Assembly (NCBI GenBank): GCA_937899365.1
Contig: CALBPH010000516.1
Span: 1 to 13,717 of the forward strand
DNA length: 13,717 nt
Source: an uncultured Leptolyngbya sp.
GTDB taxonomy: Bacteria > Cyanobacteriota > Cyanobacteriia > Phormidesmidales > Phormidesmidaceae
Reading direction: 5' to 3'
Notes under the pieces: generated by a model
Told to the model about the DNA's origin: nothing
Databases searched by the model: none
What the model saw: the letters and a program-made list of their open reading frames with translations, nothing else
Shown here: piece by piece, positions 7,654 to 13,717 of the stretch
Numbering within the stretch: the first letter of the stretch is position 1
Layout: every line of letters begins with the position of its first letter
Made by a program: the position numbers and the translations under genes

Positions 7654-7679
7654 CTGTAGTAGACTCGAGTACACTACTG
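7654..7679 (-). repeat. Near-palindrome spanning the binding-protein stop codon
   Basis: This 26-base dyad is centred on CTCGAG, and 10 of 13 positions pair (CAGTAGTG…CTACTACAG on the minus strand). The TAG stop of the binding-protein gene (7674-7676) is inside it. It lies in the gap before the kinase and could act as an mRNA-stabilising or attenuating hairpin between the two genes. No T-run follows. Confidence 0.4.
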
Positions 7680-9053
7680 CCAGTCGTCAAATATTGTCTG
7701 AATGGTGGCGATCGCTTCGTCTGCGGCTGAGCTGCTATCCAATTCACCCAGGGCTATTTTGTTCATTATCTGTCCCCAAACATTCTGAGCAGCCACTTCG
7801 CCATAGGCGGGGTTCAAAGCCTGGTAAGCCGGTCGTGTATTTTGCAGTTGCTCAACGGCAACAGAAATGTGGGTATCTCGCTTATCGTTCCAGAACGGAT
7901 CGTCAAATAGCTCAGGCATGACGGGCAAATATCGTCCCTGGGCACCTTTGGTATAGGCTGATAAATTTTGCGGCTGAGCGAGGAAACCGAGAAAGTCTTT
8001 GGCTAGTTTTTGTTGAGTTGATCGGCCTAAAATGACAGCCTGCTTAATTTCAATCACGTAGCGCATGGGGCTGCCATCTGGCTTGGTTGGCCATTTAACC
8101 GTAGCGAGCTTTTCGTAGTAAGTTGTATCATCACTACGCTGTGAACCGGGGGCTGATAGGGTATGGTTCACGGTCATCAGGCTCTTGCGACTCAATAGGG
8201 ACACATTATTGCCGGTGTTATCCCAGTCCACGGCATCTGGGGGAACTGTCCCATTCTTAAAGAAGCGGGCGTAGTCTTCGATGGCGTTGACAAAGGCGTC
8301 TCGATTGGCGTTTGCGATCGCAAGGTTACCCGATTCATCCAGCACAGCCACATTGTGAGCTTCTAGAAATTGCTCAAAATTATTGTAGGTATCCAGACTC
8401 AGGGACATGGGCATCCCCACACTATAAATATCACTCCCCTGATTAGTCTGGAGGGTGGCATGAACAGTCTGCCAAAAATCCCAGAAAGCTCGCCAATCTT
8501 TAGGAATCGTAGTACGACGTTCCCCAACGGCATTAATTAATAGGTCTTCCCAATAGTGAATATGAATAGCAGACTGCATAAGTGGCACAGCATAGTAGCT
8601 GCGGGCGCCTGCTGTTTTATTTTGGTAGTTAACACCATCCAACACATTACTTGTGTAGTATTTTTCAATCGGTTGAATAACGTCAGACACATCCGCTAGC
8701 TCTCCATCCCAAGCCAAACGAGGAATGGTCGTTAAATCAGCTGAGCCGGAATAGAAAATATCAGGAATATCATCGGCCCCCGTGGCCAGTGCCCGATCAA
8801 GGGACGCTAAAATGTCCTTCTGGGGAATAATGCTTAGCTCAACCTCTACATCGCTTTGAGCTTTCCACTGGTCAATAACACGCTTAAGCGCATCAATTTC
8901 TTCTGGATAAAATCCCTCCTGCCACCATATTTTAAGTGGTTTTTCAGCATTGGCGTTGGGAATGCTGGAGGGCTGTTTTTGTGCTGTAGTACAGCTGGCA
9001 GCCAATCCACCTAAACCATAAAGGGATAATAGTGTAAACTTACGCCTTTTCAT
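7674..9053 (-). CDS. Lipoprotein solute-binding protein (family 1, sugar-type)
   Basis: A 459-residue periplasmic binding protein. MKRRKFTLLSLYGLGGLAAS-C is a lipoprotein signal with the acceptor Cys21 (box LAASC, a slightly weak lipobox with Ala at -3), so the mature protein would be lipid-anchored on the periplasmic face. KPLKIWWQEGFYPEEIDALKRVIDQW (39-63) is the first strand and helix of SBP_bac_1/8 proteins that bind carbohydrates. DIPDIFYSG (95-103), YYAVPLM (153-159), LMTVNHTLSAPG and ILGRSTQQKLAKDFLGFLAQP follow the same fold. The ligand is unknown. ATG 9053 is chosen over the open GTG at 9089 because it yields a clean signal peptide and has GGAG 11 bases ahead. No ABC permease or ATPase gene is near; instead the next gene on the strand is a sensor kinase (now broken), which suggests a role as ligand-binding partner of the sensor. 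Loss of the permease from the locus, or a permease elsewhere in the genome, are alternatives. Confidence 0.88.
   Translation of the reverse strand: MKRRKFTLLSLYGLGGLAASCTTAQKQPSSIPNANAEKPLKIWWQEGFYPEEIDALKRVIDQWKAQSDVEVELSIIPQKDILASLDRALATGADDIPDIFYSGSADLTTIPRLAWDGELADVSDVIQPIEKYYTSNVLDGVNYQNKTAGARSYYAVPLMQSAIHIHYWEDLLINAVGERRTTIPKDWRAFWDFWQTVHATLQTNQGSDIYSVGMPMSLSLDTYNNFEQFLEAHNVAVLDESGNLAIANANRDAFVNAIEDYARFFKNGTVPPDAVDWDNTGNNVSLLSRKSLMTVNHTLSAPGSQRSDDTTYYEKLATVKWPTKPDGSPMRYVIEIKQAVILGRSTQQKLAKDFLGFLAQPQNLSAYTKGAQGRYLPVMPELFDDPFWNDKRDTHISVAVEQLQNTRPAYQALNPAYGEVAAQNVWGQIMNKIALGELDSSSAADEAIATIQTIFDDWQ
7708..7715. repeat. HIP1 octamer GCGATCGC
   Basis: Copy near the 3' end of the binding-protein gene. 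Confidence 0.9.
8314..8321. repeat. HIP1 octamer GCGATCGC
   Basis: Copy inside the binding-protein gene, flanked as TTGCGATCGCAA. Confidence 0.9.
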
Positions 9054-9850
9054 AAATACAATGTCTCCAATTAGGGCAGCTATGACCACATGAGCGCCGT
9101 GGCTTAGCTGAGTAATGTGTATTCAGAAATGGAGGGAGCAATCTTTAGAGTTGCTAAGCAGGCTATACATGAAGCTACAAACAACTCACCTAAACATTTA
9201 GATTCAAACGTTATTTTGACCGATTGCTATTAAACAAAACCCCTTCACCCTGATTAATCTATTCATATTTGCATTGATAACATGCAATAGTAGTCCTTAA
9301 AATCAGCCTTTTAGCTAGGCTTTAGATATGCCCTTTTCCTGACGAAATATAATTCCAAAATAAGCTAACTATCTAATCAATCTATTTTCACTCATCTCTC
9401 TAAGGACCTCTAGATAAGACCCTAATAGAAATAAATAAATTAACACTATTTAGCTCCAATAAAAGGGTTCTATCCCATCCAATAACCTATATCAATCTTC
9501 CACATTTTCACAATTAGAATCTTCTAATAATATCGCTATTGCTAATATACTTAGTCCGCCGACTCTACCAATAATTCAGTATTTTCCAGAAGCATTGGCA
9601 GTATAGTAAATAACCTCCCCATAGTTCAGATATACCGTCTATGGAATATTAACGACATGTTCAGTCGTACAGATAGAAGAAATATAATATTTGATTGTTC
9701 CTGTCTTTATACTTTACAAAGTCTCCATTAAGAAAGATGAAATAATTACAACATCAAAATTTCCAGGAGCAAGCTCCCATAAATGTCTCTCTATTAATAA
9801 GTTTGAATGCATTTATTACATAGCAAGTATGATTTAGCACTCTCCATCTA

Positions 9851-9876
9851 GGTGTTCACTGTCATCAGTGAATGTC
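9851..9876. repeat. Small hairpin (TTCACTG/CAGTGAA)
   Basis: TTCACTG (9855-9861) and CAGTGAA (9866-9872) pair perfectly around a 4-base loop. Wobble pairs and one G-C pair extend the stem to 9851-9876 if the plus strand is transcribed. No T-run follows on either strand. Confidence 0.35.
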
Positions 9877-9958
9877 AGGAAATATAAGTAAAGAAAGTAT
9901 GGAAATGATCGATAAAATCATAAATTTTGAAAGAAGAAATCACCCTACAATAGCTATA

Positions 9959-10001
9959 TCATGTGCTCGTTCTCAGTAAGCGATTAAGAACGGGCACATG
10001 A
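9959..10001 (+). ncRNA. Strong 15-bp hairpin capped by a GCGA tetraloop
   Basis: TCATGTGCTCGTTCT (9959-9973) pairs with AGAACGGGCACATGA (9987-10001) over 15 positions. The only imperfect pair (9967 with 9993) is a U·G wobble in plus-strand RNA but an A·C mismatch in minus-strand RNA, so the plus strand is the better candidate. After a CAG bulge (9974-9976), UAA and UUA pair to close a GCGA loop (9980-9983), which fits the GNRA tetraloop rule. No T-run follows on either strand. It lies about 170 bp past the 3' end of the intact kinase gene. It may be part of a small RNA, a repeat-element relic, or a factor-dependent end of the kinase transcript; calling it an ncRNA is tentative. Confidence 0.4.
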
Positions 10002-10166
10002 CACTAAGAAAATGTATGAAAAATATCAAATAATCTAGCTGTCTCCTTAGATCTCACAATTTTGAGAGACTTTTATAGAGATTTTCCACAATATTGGAGG
10101 GTTAGAGGAAAGACTATCCAATCCTGAATGCTGCCGTCTAAAACATCCCTCAGGGGTTCTTGCTTA

Positions 10167-12152
10167 TTAAGCTTTAACCGTAGCCAGCTGAGGTTGAACG
10201 GTGGGAATTACCTGGGGAATCCGCAGCGTAAAAATAGCTCCTTTGTCTGGATTGTTTTGGGCAGTAATAACGCCCCCAAGCATATATACAAATTCACGGG
10301 TGATGGTTAACCCCAGACCTGTGCCATCGTGACGGCGCGTGGACGATGCATCGCCTTGGGTAAACGCTTCAAAAACGTGCTCTAGCTGGTGTGGATCTAT
10401 GCCAATCCCAGTATCTTCAATGATAAATTCAAGATAGCTTTCGTTTTGATAGTGGGGCGTCTGGATAGTGAGGGTAATCTGACCTTGTTCGGTAAACTTA
10501 TTGGCATTCCCCAGTAAATTTAAGAGACACTGGCGTAACTTATCCAAATCGGTCTCAATTAGGTCAACAGTACCCAAGTTATTCAGAACAATAGTATTCG
10601 ATTTCTTCTCCGTGGCAGGATGAATAATTGCCAGCACACCGTTGACAAGGTTCGAAATATTCACAGACTCCAAATGAAGCTCCATGCGACCCGTTTCAAT
10701 TTTTGACAGCTCAAGCACACTGTCAATTAGATTTAGCAGGTGTCGGCTAGAGCCCTGAATTTTACGCAAGTCAGGAATCAGATCGTCTTCCCCCATAAGT
10801 TCGACATCTTCTTCAAGCATTTCGCTATAGCCGATAATGCTGTTGAGTGGCGTACGGAGTTCATGGCTCATATTGGCCAAAAAAGCACTTTTGGTTCGAG
10901 TGGCCGCTTCAGCAACCTCTTTTGCATCTTTAAGCTCAGCCGTACGTTCCTGGACACGGGTTTCCAGTTCTTGGTTATTGTTTTCAAGAATAATAAACGA
11001 CTGTTTTAGCTGCTGGACCAAATGGTTAAACGCCTGAGCCAAAACACCGATTTCATCTTGGCTAACAATTGCCAACGACTGATCCAACTCACCACTCTGT
11101 AATTGAATAGCCGCCTTTGTAATTTCCGTAATGGGGTGGGTAATACGACGGGACAATAGATAAATGCCAGATAGTAGCAGTCCCGTAGCCACAAAGCCAA
11201 TGAGTAAGATATTTCTAGCCAAAGCACGGGCCGGGGCAAAGGCCTCATGCTGATCAATTTCAGCCAGCAGCGCCAGACTCTGAGGCTCTAGCCAACGATA
11301 GACACCAATCACGGGTTCCCCGGCATAGTTCTGATAGAGACCAGCGCCGCTTTCACCGGTCACTGCCGTATCGATGGCAAAACTACTAATGTCTCCTGCT
11401 GATTCTTTGGCCTGTTCAGACGCAATAAATATATTTTGTTGATCTAACTGTCCTACCAGATAGGTGGTACCTGTTTTACCCAAACCAGTACGCTCTTGAA
11501 TCAGGGAGTCTACATCCTGCAAGTCTAGGGTGACCAAAAGCACTCCCAGGCGATTTTTAGCATCATCTAAAATTGGTGTTGCCAGGGTAATGGCCGTAGA
11601 CCCAGTAACAGAAGACGTGTAGAAAACAGGCGTAACTTTATCTGAGGCATCGGCAAAGTAAGTCGTCTGGTCATCCAAAGACTGCTCTGTATTGATTAAT
11701 TGCCGATTGGTTGAAAATAGAACAGTGCCACCATCCGCCACAATAGAGACCTCAGCCAGGTCTGGCTTAAATGCAACGATGTCTCGTAGGTAGGCGGTCA
11801 GCTTCTTTTTGGCAGCTTGCTTGAGTTCTGCCCTAGACGATCCTTCGGGCTGATTTTCGAACTGTTGGGGTTGTGAGTCGGGTTGCGAGTCAGATAGTAA
11901 TATCTCAGTCTGTGACTGAATTTCTGGTAGCTGAGCGAGGAGTAAAATATCGTTGCGTCGGCCCTGAAACCAATGATTCAGTTCCTCTTCTTTAAGGATG
12001 GCTGCGACACTCAGACGATCATTGATTGGGTGCTGTAGGGTTTCCCGTGCCGAAAAATTGGTACTGACGGAGATCGTCAATACGGTACCAATAGATAATA
12101 GTGATAGGGGAGTGATAAGCCGAAGCAGTAAGCTTTTAGATCTAATTTTCAC
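10167..12152 (-). CDS. dCache-HAMP sensor histidine kinase (intact paralogue)
   Basis: A 661-residue membrane sensor kinase. Parts in order: membrane helix (about 8-29); periplasmic double-Cache sensor (about 35-305, with the typical STAITLATPILDDAKNRLGVL and the closing NYAGEPVIGVYRWL…LLAEID); second membrane helix (about 311-334); HAMP (335-387); coiled coil (388-420); HisKA with the phospho-acceptor His430 in MSHELRTPLN; ATPase domain with NANKFT (549-554), DTGIGI (580-585), FEAFTQ (594-599) and DGTGLGL (609-615). All residues needed for autophosphorylation are present. No receiver domain is fused and no response-regulator gene is in the window, so its partner is elsewhere. The start is GTG: an in-frame TAA lies three codons upstream, and no in-frame Met occurs for hundreds of codons. 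It closely resembles the broken kinase at 5653-7578, but carries about 20 extra residues (84-105) that are Gln/Ser/Pro-rich. Confidence 0.93.
   Translation of the reverse strand: MKIRSKSLLLRLITPLSLLSIGTVLTISVSTNFSARETLQHPINDRLSVAAILKEEELNHWFQGRRNDILLLAQLPEIQSQTEILLSDSQPDSQPQQFENQPEGSSRAELKQAAKKKLTAYLRDIVAFKPDLAEVSIVADGGTVLFSTNRQLINTEQSLDDQTTYFADASDKVTPVFYTSSVTGSTAITLATPILDDAKNRLGVLLVTLDLQDVDSLIQERTGLGKTGTTYLVGQLDQQNIFIASEQAKESAGDISSFAIDTAVTGESGAGLYQNYAGEPVIGVYRWLEPQSLALLAEIDQHEAFAPARALARNILLIGFVATGLLLSGIYLLSRRITHPITEITKAAIQLQSGELDQSLAIVSQDEIGVLAQAFNHLVQQLKQSFIILENNNQELETRVQERTAELKDAKEVAEAATRTKSAFLANMSHELRTPLNSIIGYSEMLEEDVELMGEDDLIPDLRKIQGSSRHLLNLIDSVLELSKIETGRMELHLESVNISNLVNGVLAIIHPATEKKSNTIVLNNLGTVDLIETDLDKLRQCLLNLLGNANKFTEQGQITLTIQTPHYQNESYLEFIIEDTGIGIDPHQLEHVFEAFTQGDASSTRRHDGTGLGLTITREFVYMLGGVITAQNNPDKGAIFTLRIPQVIPTVQPQLATVKA
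11869..11892 (-). repeat. In-frame 12-bp tandem duplication (DSQP-DSQP)
   Basis: Two adjacent 12-bp units on the plus strand, GGTTGTGAGTCG and GGTTGCGAGTCA, differ at two positions and encode DSQPDSQP in the sensor domain of the intact kinase. They sit within the stretch of about 20 residues absent from the broken paralogue. Confidence 0.7.
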
Positions 12153-12585
12153 GCTTATTTAGGGTCCCTTATGGGCTTGATGGGTAGCTTGCGTTAGGAA
12201 CTAATAAAATCCAAGAGGACAGTGCGTCCGGATCATGTCTAAATAGCAGTCGTTCCCCTCACAATTTTCCAGACGATCTAAGGAGCCATCAGGAGGCCAA
12301 CGCCAATAAACATAAAAATGTGGGGACGTTGTGACACCTCAGCGGACTTTAAACTAAAACGCTGGCCGGCTGTTGCGGCTGTGGTTAGTTAAGACAATGG
12401 GTCTGCCTAAAAGCCTTGCGTTACAGCAGCTGACGCGCAATCAACGTTGGCGCAGTCTCTCCTTTGGCGATATGCATCCGTCGATGGCTACACCTAATAG
12501 ACAGACGTATCTTTAAATTAGTTTCAGCCCGGTTTACGGCTTCACCCTTGAAGCCGTAAACCTCTAGCTCAGCGACCTAGCCGCT
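12153..12585. other. Intergenic region with an unproven small frame
   Basis: This 433-bp gap separates the intact kinase (left, start side) from the UPF0182 gene (right, stop side), both on the minus strand. The left end should hold the kinase promoter; AAGGGA 12 bases before its GTG is a possible ribosome site, and no clear -35/-10 pair was found. A plus-strand frame at 12397-12516 (ATG, 39 residues, begins MGLPKSLALQQL) has no ribosome site and no recognised relatives, so it is not called as a gene. AGGAGG near 12290 has no start codon at a proper distance. A strong hairpin occupies 12531-12562. Confidence 0.45.
12531..12562 (-). terminator. Perfect 14-bp hairpin after the UPF0182 gene
   Basis: GGTTTACGGCTTCA (12531-12544) and TGAAGCCGTAAACC (12549-12562) pair without mismatch around a 4-base loop. 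The hairpin begins 23 bp past the UPF0182 stop codon, the right place for a terminator. There is no T-run on either side, which weakens the call for classical Rho-independent termination, but cyanobacterial 3' ends often have a hairpin alone. A mRNA-stabilising 3' structure is the alternative. Confidence 0.6.
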
Positions 12586-13716
12586 TTACTGTTCAGCGTC
12601 CGTCAGCTGCTCCAGGATTCCACCTAGACGTTTTTGAGCAGCTCCGTAGGCCTGCCAGTCGCCACGTTGCAATGCTTGTTGACTCTGGGTATAGGCTTCG
12701 AGCGCAGATTTAATTAGGGCGGCTTGGGTTGCTGTGGGCGCTGGATTTGGAGGGGTGGTTTCTGTGGCTCCATCATTAACGGGCGGAGATGGGGCGCGAC
12801 GGCGCTGGCCAAAGAGCTTGGTCAGGCTATCTTCTAGGTTTTCCTCCATCACAATTGAGTCTTTGTAGGCCACAATCACTCGCTTTAGCTCTGGAATGGC
12901 ATTGCTATTGTCGTTTTGCCCTCGTGCCTGGAGATAGACGGGTTCGACATAGAGCAACGACTCCTCAATGGGGATAACGAGCAAATCGCCGCGAAAGCCT
13001 TCGGATCCTTCCTGATTCCAGAGGGTTAGCTGTTGGGAGATTTCGGTATCTTGATCAATCCGCGAGTCAATTTGACGCGGCCCGTATAGGAGAGCCTGTC
13101 TAGAAAACTCATATACCAGCAGCTCACCATAATTGTCTCCGTCACAGAGGGCCGTCATCCAGGCCACCATGTTGTTTTTGCCTACTGGGGTAAAGGGCAC
13201 AATCAACATAAACTCCTCAGCCTCGGCGTCTGGCAGTTTCATGATGACGTAGTAAGGCTCTAGAATTTCCGGGTTTTCTTCTCGAGTAATTTGAGTTGGA
13301 AAATCCCAGAGGTCTTCCTGGTTGTAAAACACATCGGGCTGATCCATGTGGTATGCCCGATATATTTGGGATTGAATCTTAAATAACATCTGGGGATAGC
13401 GGAAGTGGGCCTGCAGCTGAGGCGGCGCATTGTCCAGATTGGTAAATAAGGTGGGGAAACTCTGCCGAAATGAGGCGAGAACCGGGTCAGACGTGTCTAC
13501 AACATAGAGTTTTAGGGTACCGTCATAGGCATCCACAACTGCTTTGACCGGGTTGCGAATGTAGTTAGTACCTCCCCGAACGATGTCCTGCATGGCCCGA
13601 CCTTGCAAGACATCTTGTATGCCTTCACTACGCCATAGGGGTTCTGAATAGGGATAGCGATAGCTGAGGGTATAGGCATCGACAATCCACTGGAGCCGCC
13701 CGTCAATCACAGCGAT
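12586..13716 (-). CDS. UPF0182 (COG1615) membrane protein, C-terminal part
   Basis: The frame is open to the right edge (…IAVIDGRLQWIVDAYTLSYRYPYSEP…), so the N-terminal part with its predicted seven membrane helices is outside the window; 376 residues remain. The block GRLQWIVDAYTLSYRYPYS, then NYIRNPVKAVVDAYDGTLKLYVVD, then FRYPQMLFKIQSQIYRAYHM, is characteristic of UPF0182. YYVIMKLPDAEAEEFMLIVPFTPVGKNNMVAWM and LVIPIEESLLYVEPVYLQA follow in family order. A Pro/Ala/Thr-rich linker (about 318-333 of the visible part) precedes the conserved C-terminal helical tail ALEAYTQSQQALQRGDWQAYG. The soluble part should lie outside the inner membrane. Function is unknown. The GTG at 13710 is internal to the gene, not its start. 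A strong hairpin follows the stop codon. Confidence 0.92.
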   Translation of the reverse strand: MAVIDGRLQWIVDAYTLSYRYPYSEPLWRSEGIQDVLQGRAMQDIVRGGTNYIRNPVKAVVDAYDGTLKLYVVDTSDPVLASFRQSFPTLFTNLDNAPPQLQAHFRYPQMLFKIQSQIYRAYHMDQPDVFYNQEDLWDFPTQITREENPEILEPYYVIMKLPDAEAEEFMLIVPFTPVGKNNMVAWMTALCDGDNYGELLVYEFSRQALLYGPRQIDSRIDQDTEISQQLTLWNQEGSEGFRGDLLVIPIEESLLYVEPVYLQARGQNDNSNAIPELKRVIVAYKDSIVMEENLEDSLTKLFGQRRRAPSPPVNDGATETTPPNPAPTATQAALIKSALEAYTQSQQALQRGDWQAYGAAQKRLGGILEQLTDAEQ

Positions 13717-13717
13717 T

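Larger units (their letters stand above)
9054..10166. other. AT-rich intergenic island without genes
   Basis: About 1.1 kb with no credible coding frame on either strand. G+C is near 30% in the core (roughly 53 of 180 bases at 9361-9540), far below the flanking genes. The left end must hold the promoter of the binding-protein gene (minus strand). A 7-bp inverted repeat there, GCTTAGC (9102-9108) and GCTAAGC (9153-9159), is a possible operator. The right end is the 3' region of the intact kinase. Small dyads occur at 9270-9288 (TTGCAT/ATGCAA), 9305-9321 (AGCCT/AGGCT, with a short T-run on the minus strand) and 9851-9876, and a strong hairpin at 9959-10001. It may be decayed former coding DNA or a regulatory spacer. 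Confidence 0.5.

Noticed and set aside
9054..9089. Longer start (GTG 9089) for the binding protein
   Set aside because: It would bury the MKRRKF signal peptide 12 residues in. ATG 9053 has GGAG at a workable distance.
9556..9565. CCGCCGACTC shared with 1552-1561 upstream of the dihydrouridine synthase
   Set aside because: A 10-base match between two distant spacers with little flanking similarity; can be chance and has no symmetry or context in common.
9657..9731. Short plus-strand frame (about 24 codons) in the AT-rich island
   Set aside because: Too short, no ribosome site, typical of chance.
12397..12516. 39-codon plus-strand frame between kinase and UPF0182 genes
   Set aside because: No ribosome site or family resemblance; its length is expected by chance in this composition.
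1..13717. CRISPR arrays, tRNA genes, insertion sequences or prophage genes
   Set aside because: No regularly spaced direct repeats, no cloverleaf-like sequence with a T-loop GTTCRA block, and no transposase, integrase or phage-like frame was seen on either strand.

Overview
The window looks cyanobacterial. It carries four copies of the HIP1 octamer GCGATCGC (760, 5523, 7708, 8314), a DUF3318 protein and a UPF0182 (COG1615) protein typical of cyanobacteria, and sensor kinases with the usual cyanobacterial dCache-HAMP-HisKA-HATPase layout. Coding DNA is near 50% GC, which would suit a Leptolyngbya-like filamentous strain, but the sequence alone does not fix the genus. No tRNA, rRNA, CRISPR array, transposase or prophage gene was seen.

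Left part (2-3370), housekeeping and metabolism: the C-terminal half of an aldo/keto reductase, converging on a ten-helix EamA/DMT-type exporter. Across a 135-bp divergent gap lies a DusB-like tRNA-dihydrouridine synthase, followed after 35 bp by a two-helix DUF3318 membrane protein.

Middle (3371-5663): about 1 kb of moderately AT-rich non-coding DNA with several inverted repeats, including a perfect 20-bp palindrome. It leads into a lone WcaI/WbuB-like GT4 glycosyltransferase, probably for an exopolysaccharide or O-antigen-like glycan.

Right part (5653-12152), all on the minus strand: a signalling module. A lipoprotein solute-binding protein of the sugar-binding type lies 95 bp (or 50 bp, depending on start choice) upstream of a dCache sensor histidine kinase. 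No ABC permease or ATPase is present, which suggests the binding protein serves signalling rather than import. That kinase is split by one in-frame TAA (6811-6813) with the frame intact on both sides. About 2.6 kb upstream of the binding-protein gene's promoter side, an intact close paralogue of the kinase is encoded (10167-12152). Between the binding protein and the intact kinase lies about 1.1 kb of very AT-rich DNA (near 30% GC in its core) holding a 15-bp hairpin capped by a GCGA tetraloop.

Right edge (12153-13717): a 433-bp gap with a perfect 14-bp hairpin just past the stop of a UPF0182 membrane protein, whose gene runs off the window. The most interesting points are the binding-protein/kinase pair, the recent-looking nonsense mutation beside an intact paralogue, and the hairpin in the AT-rich island.
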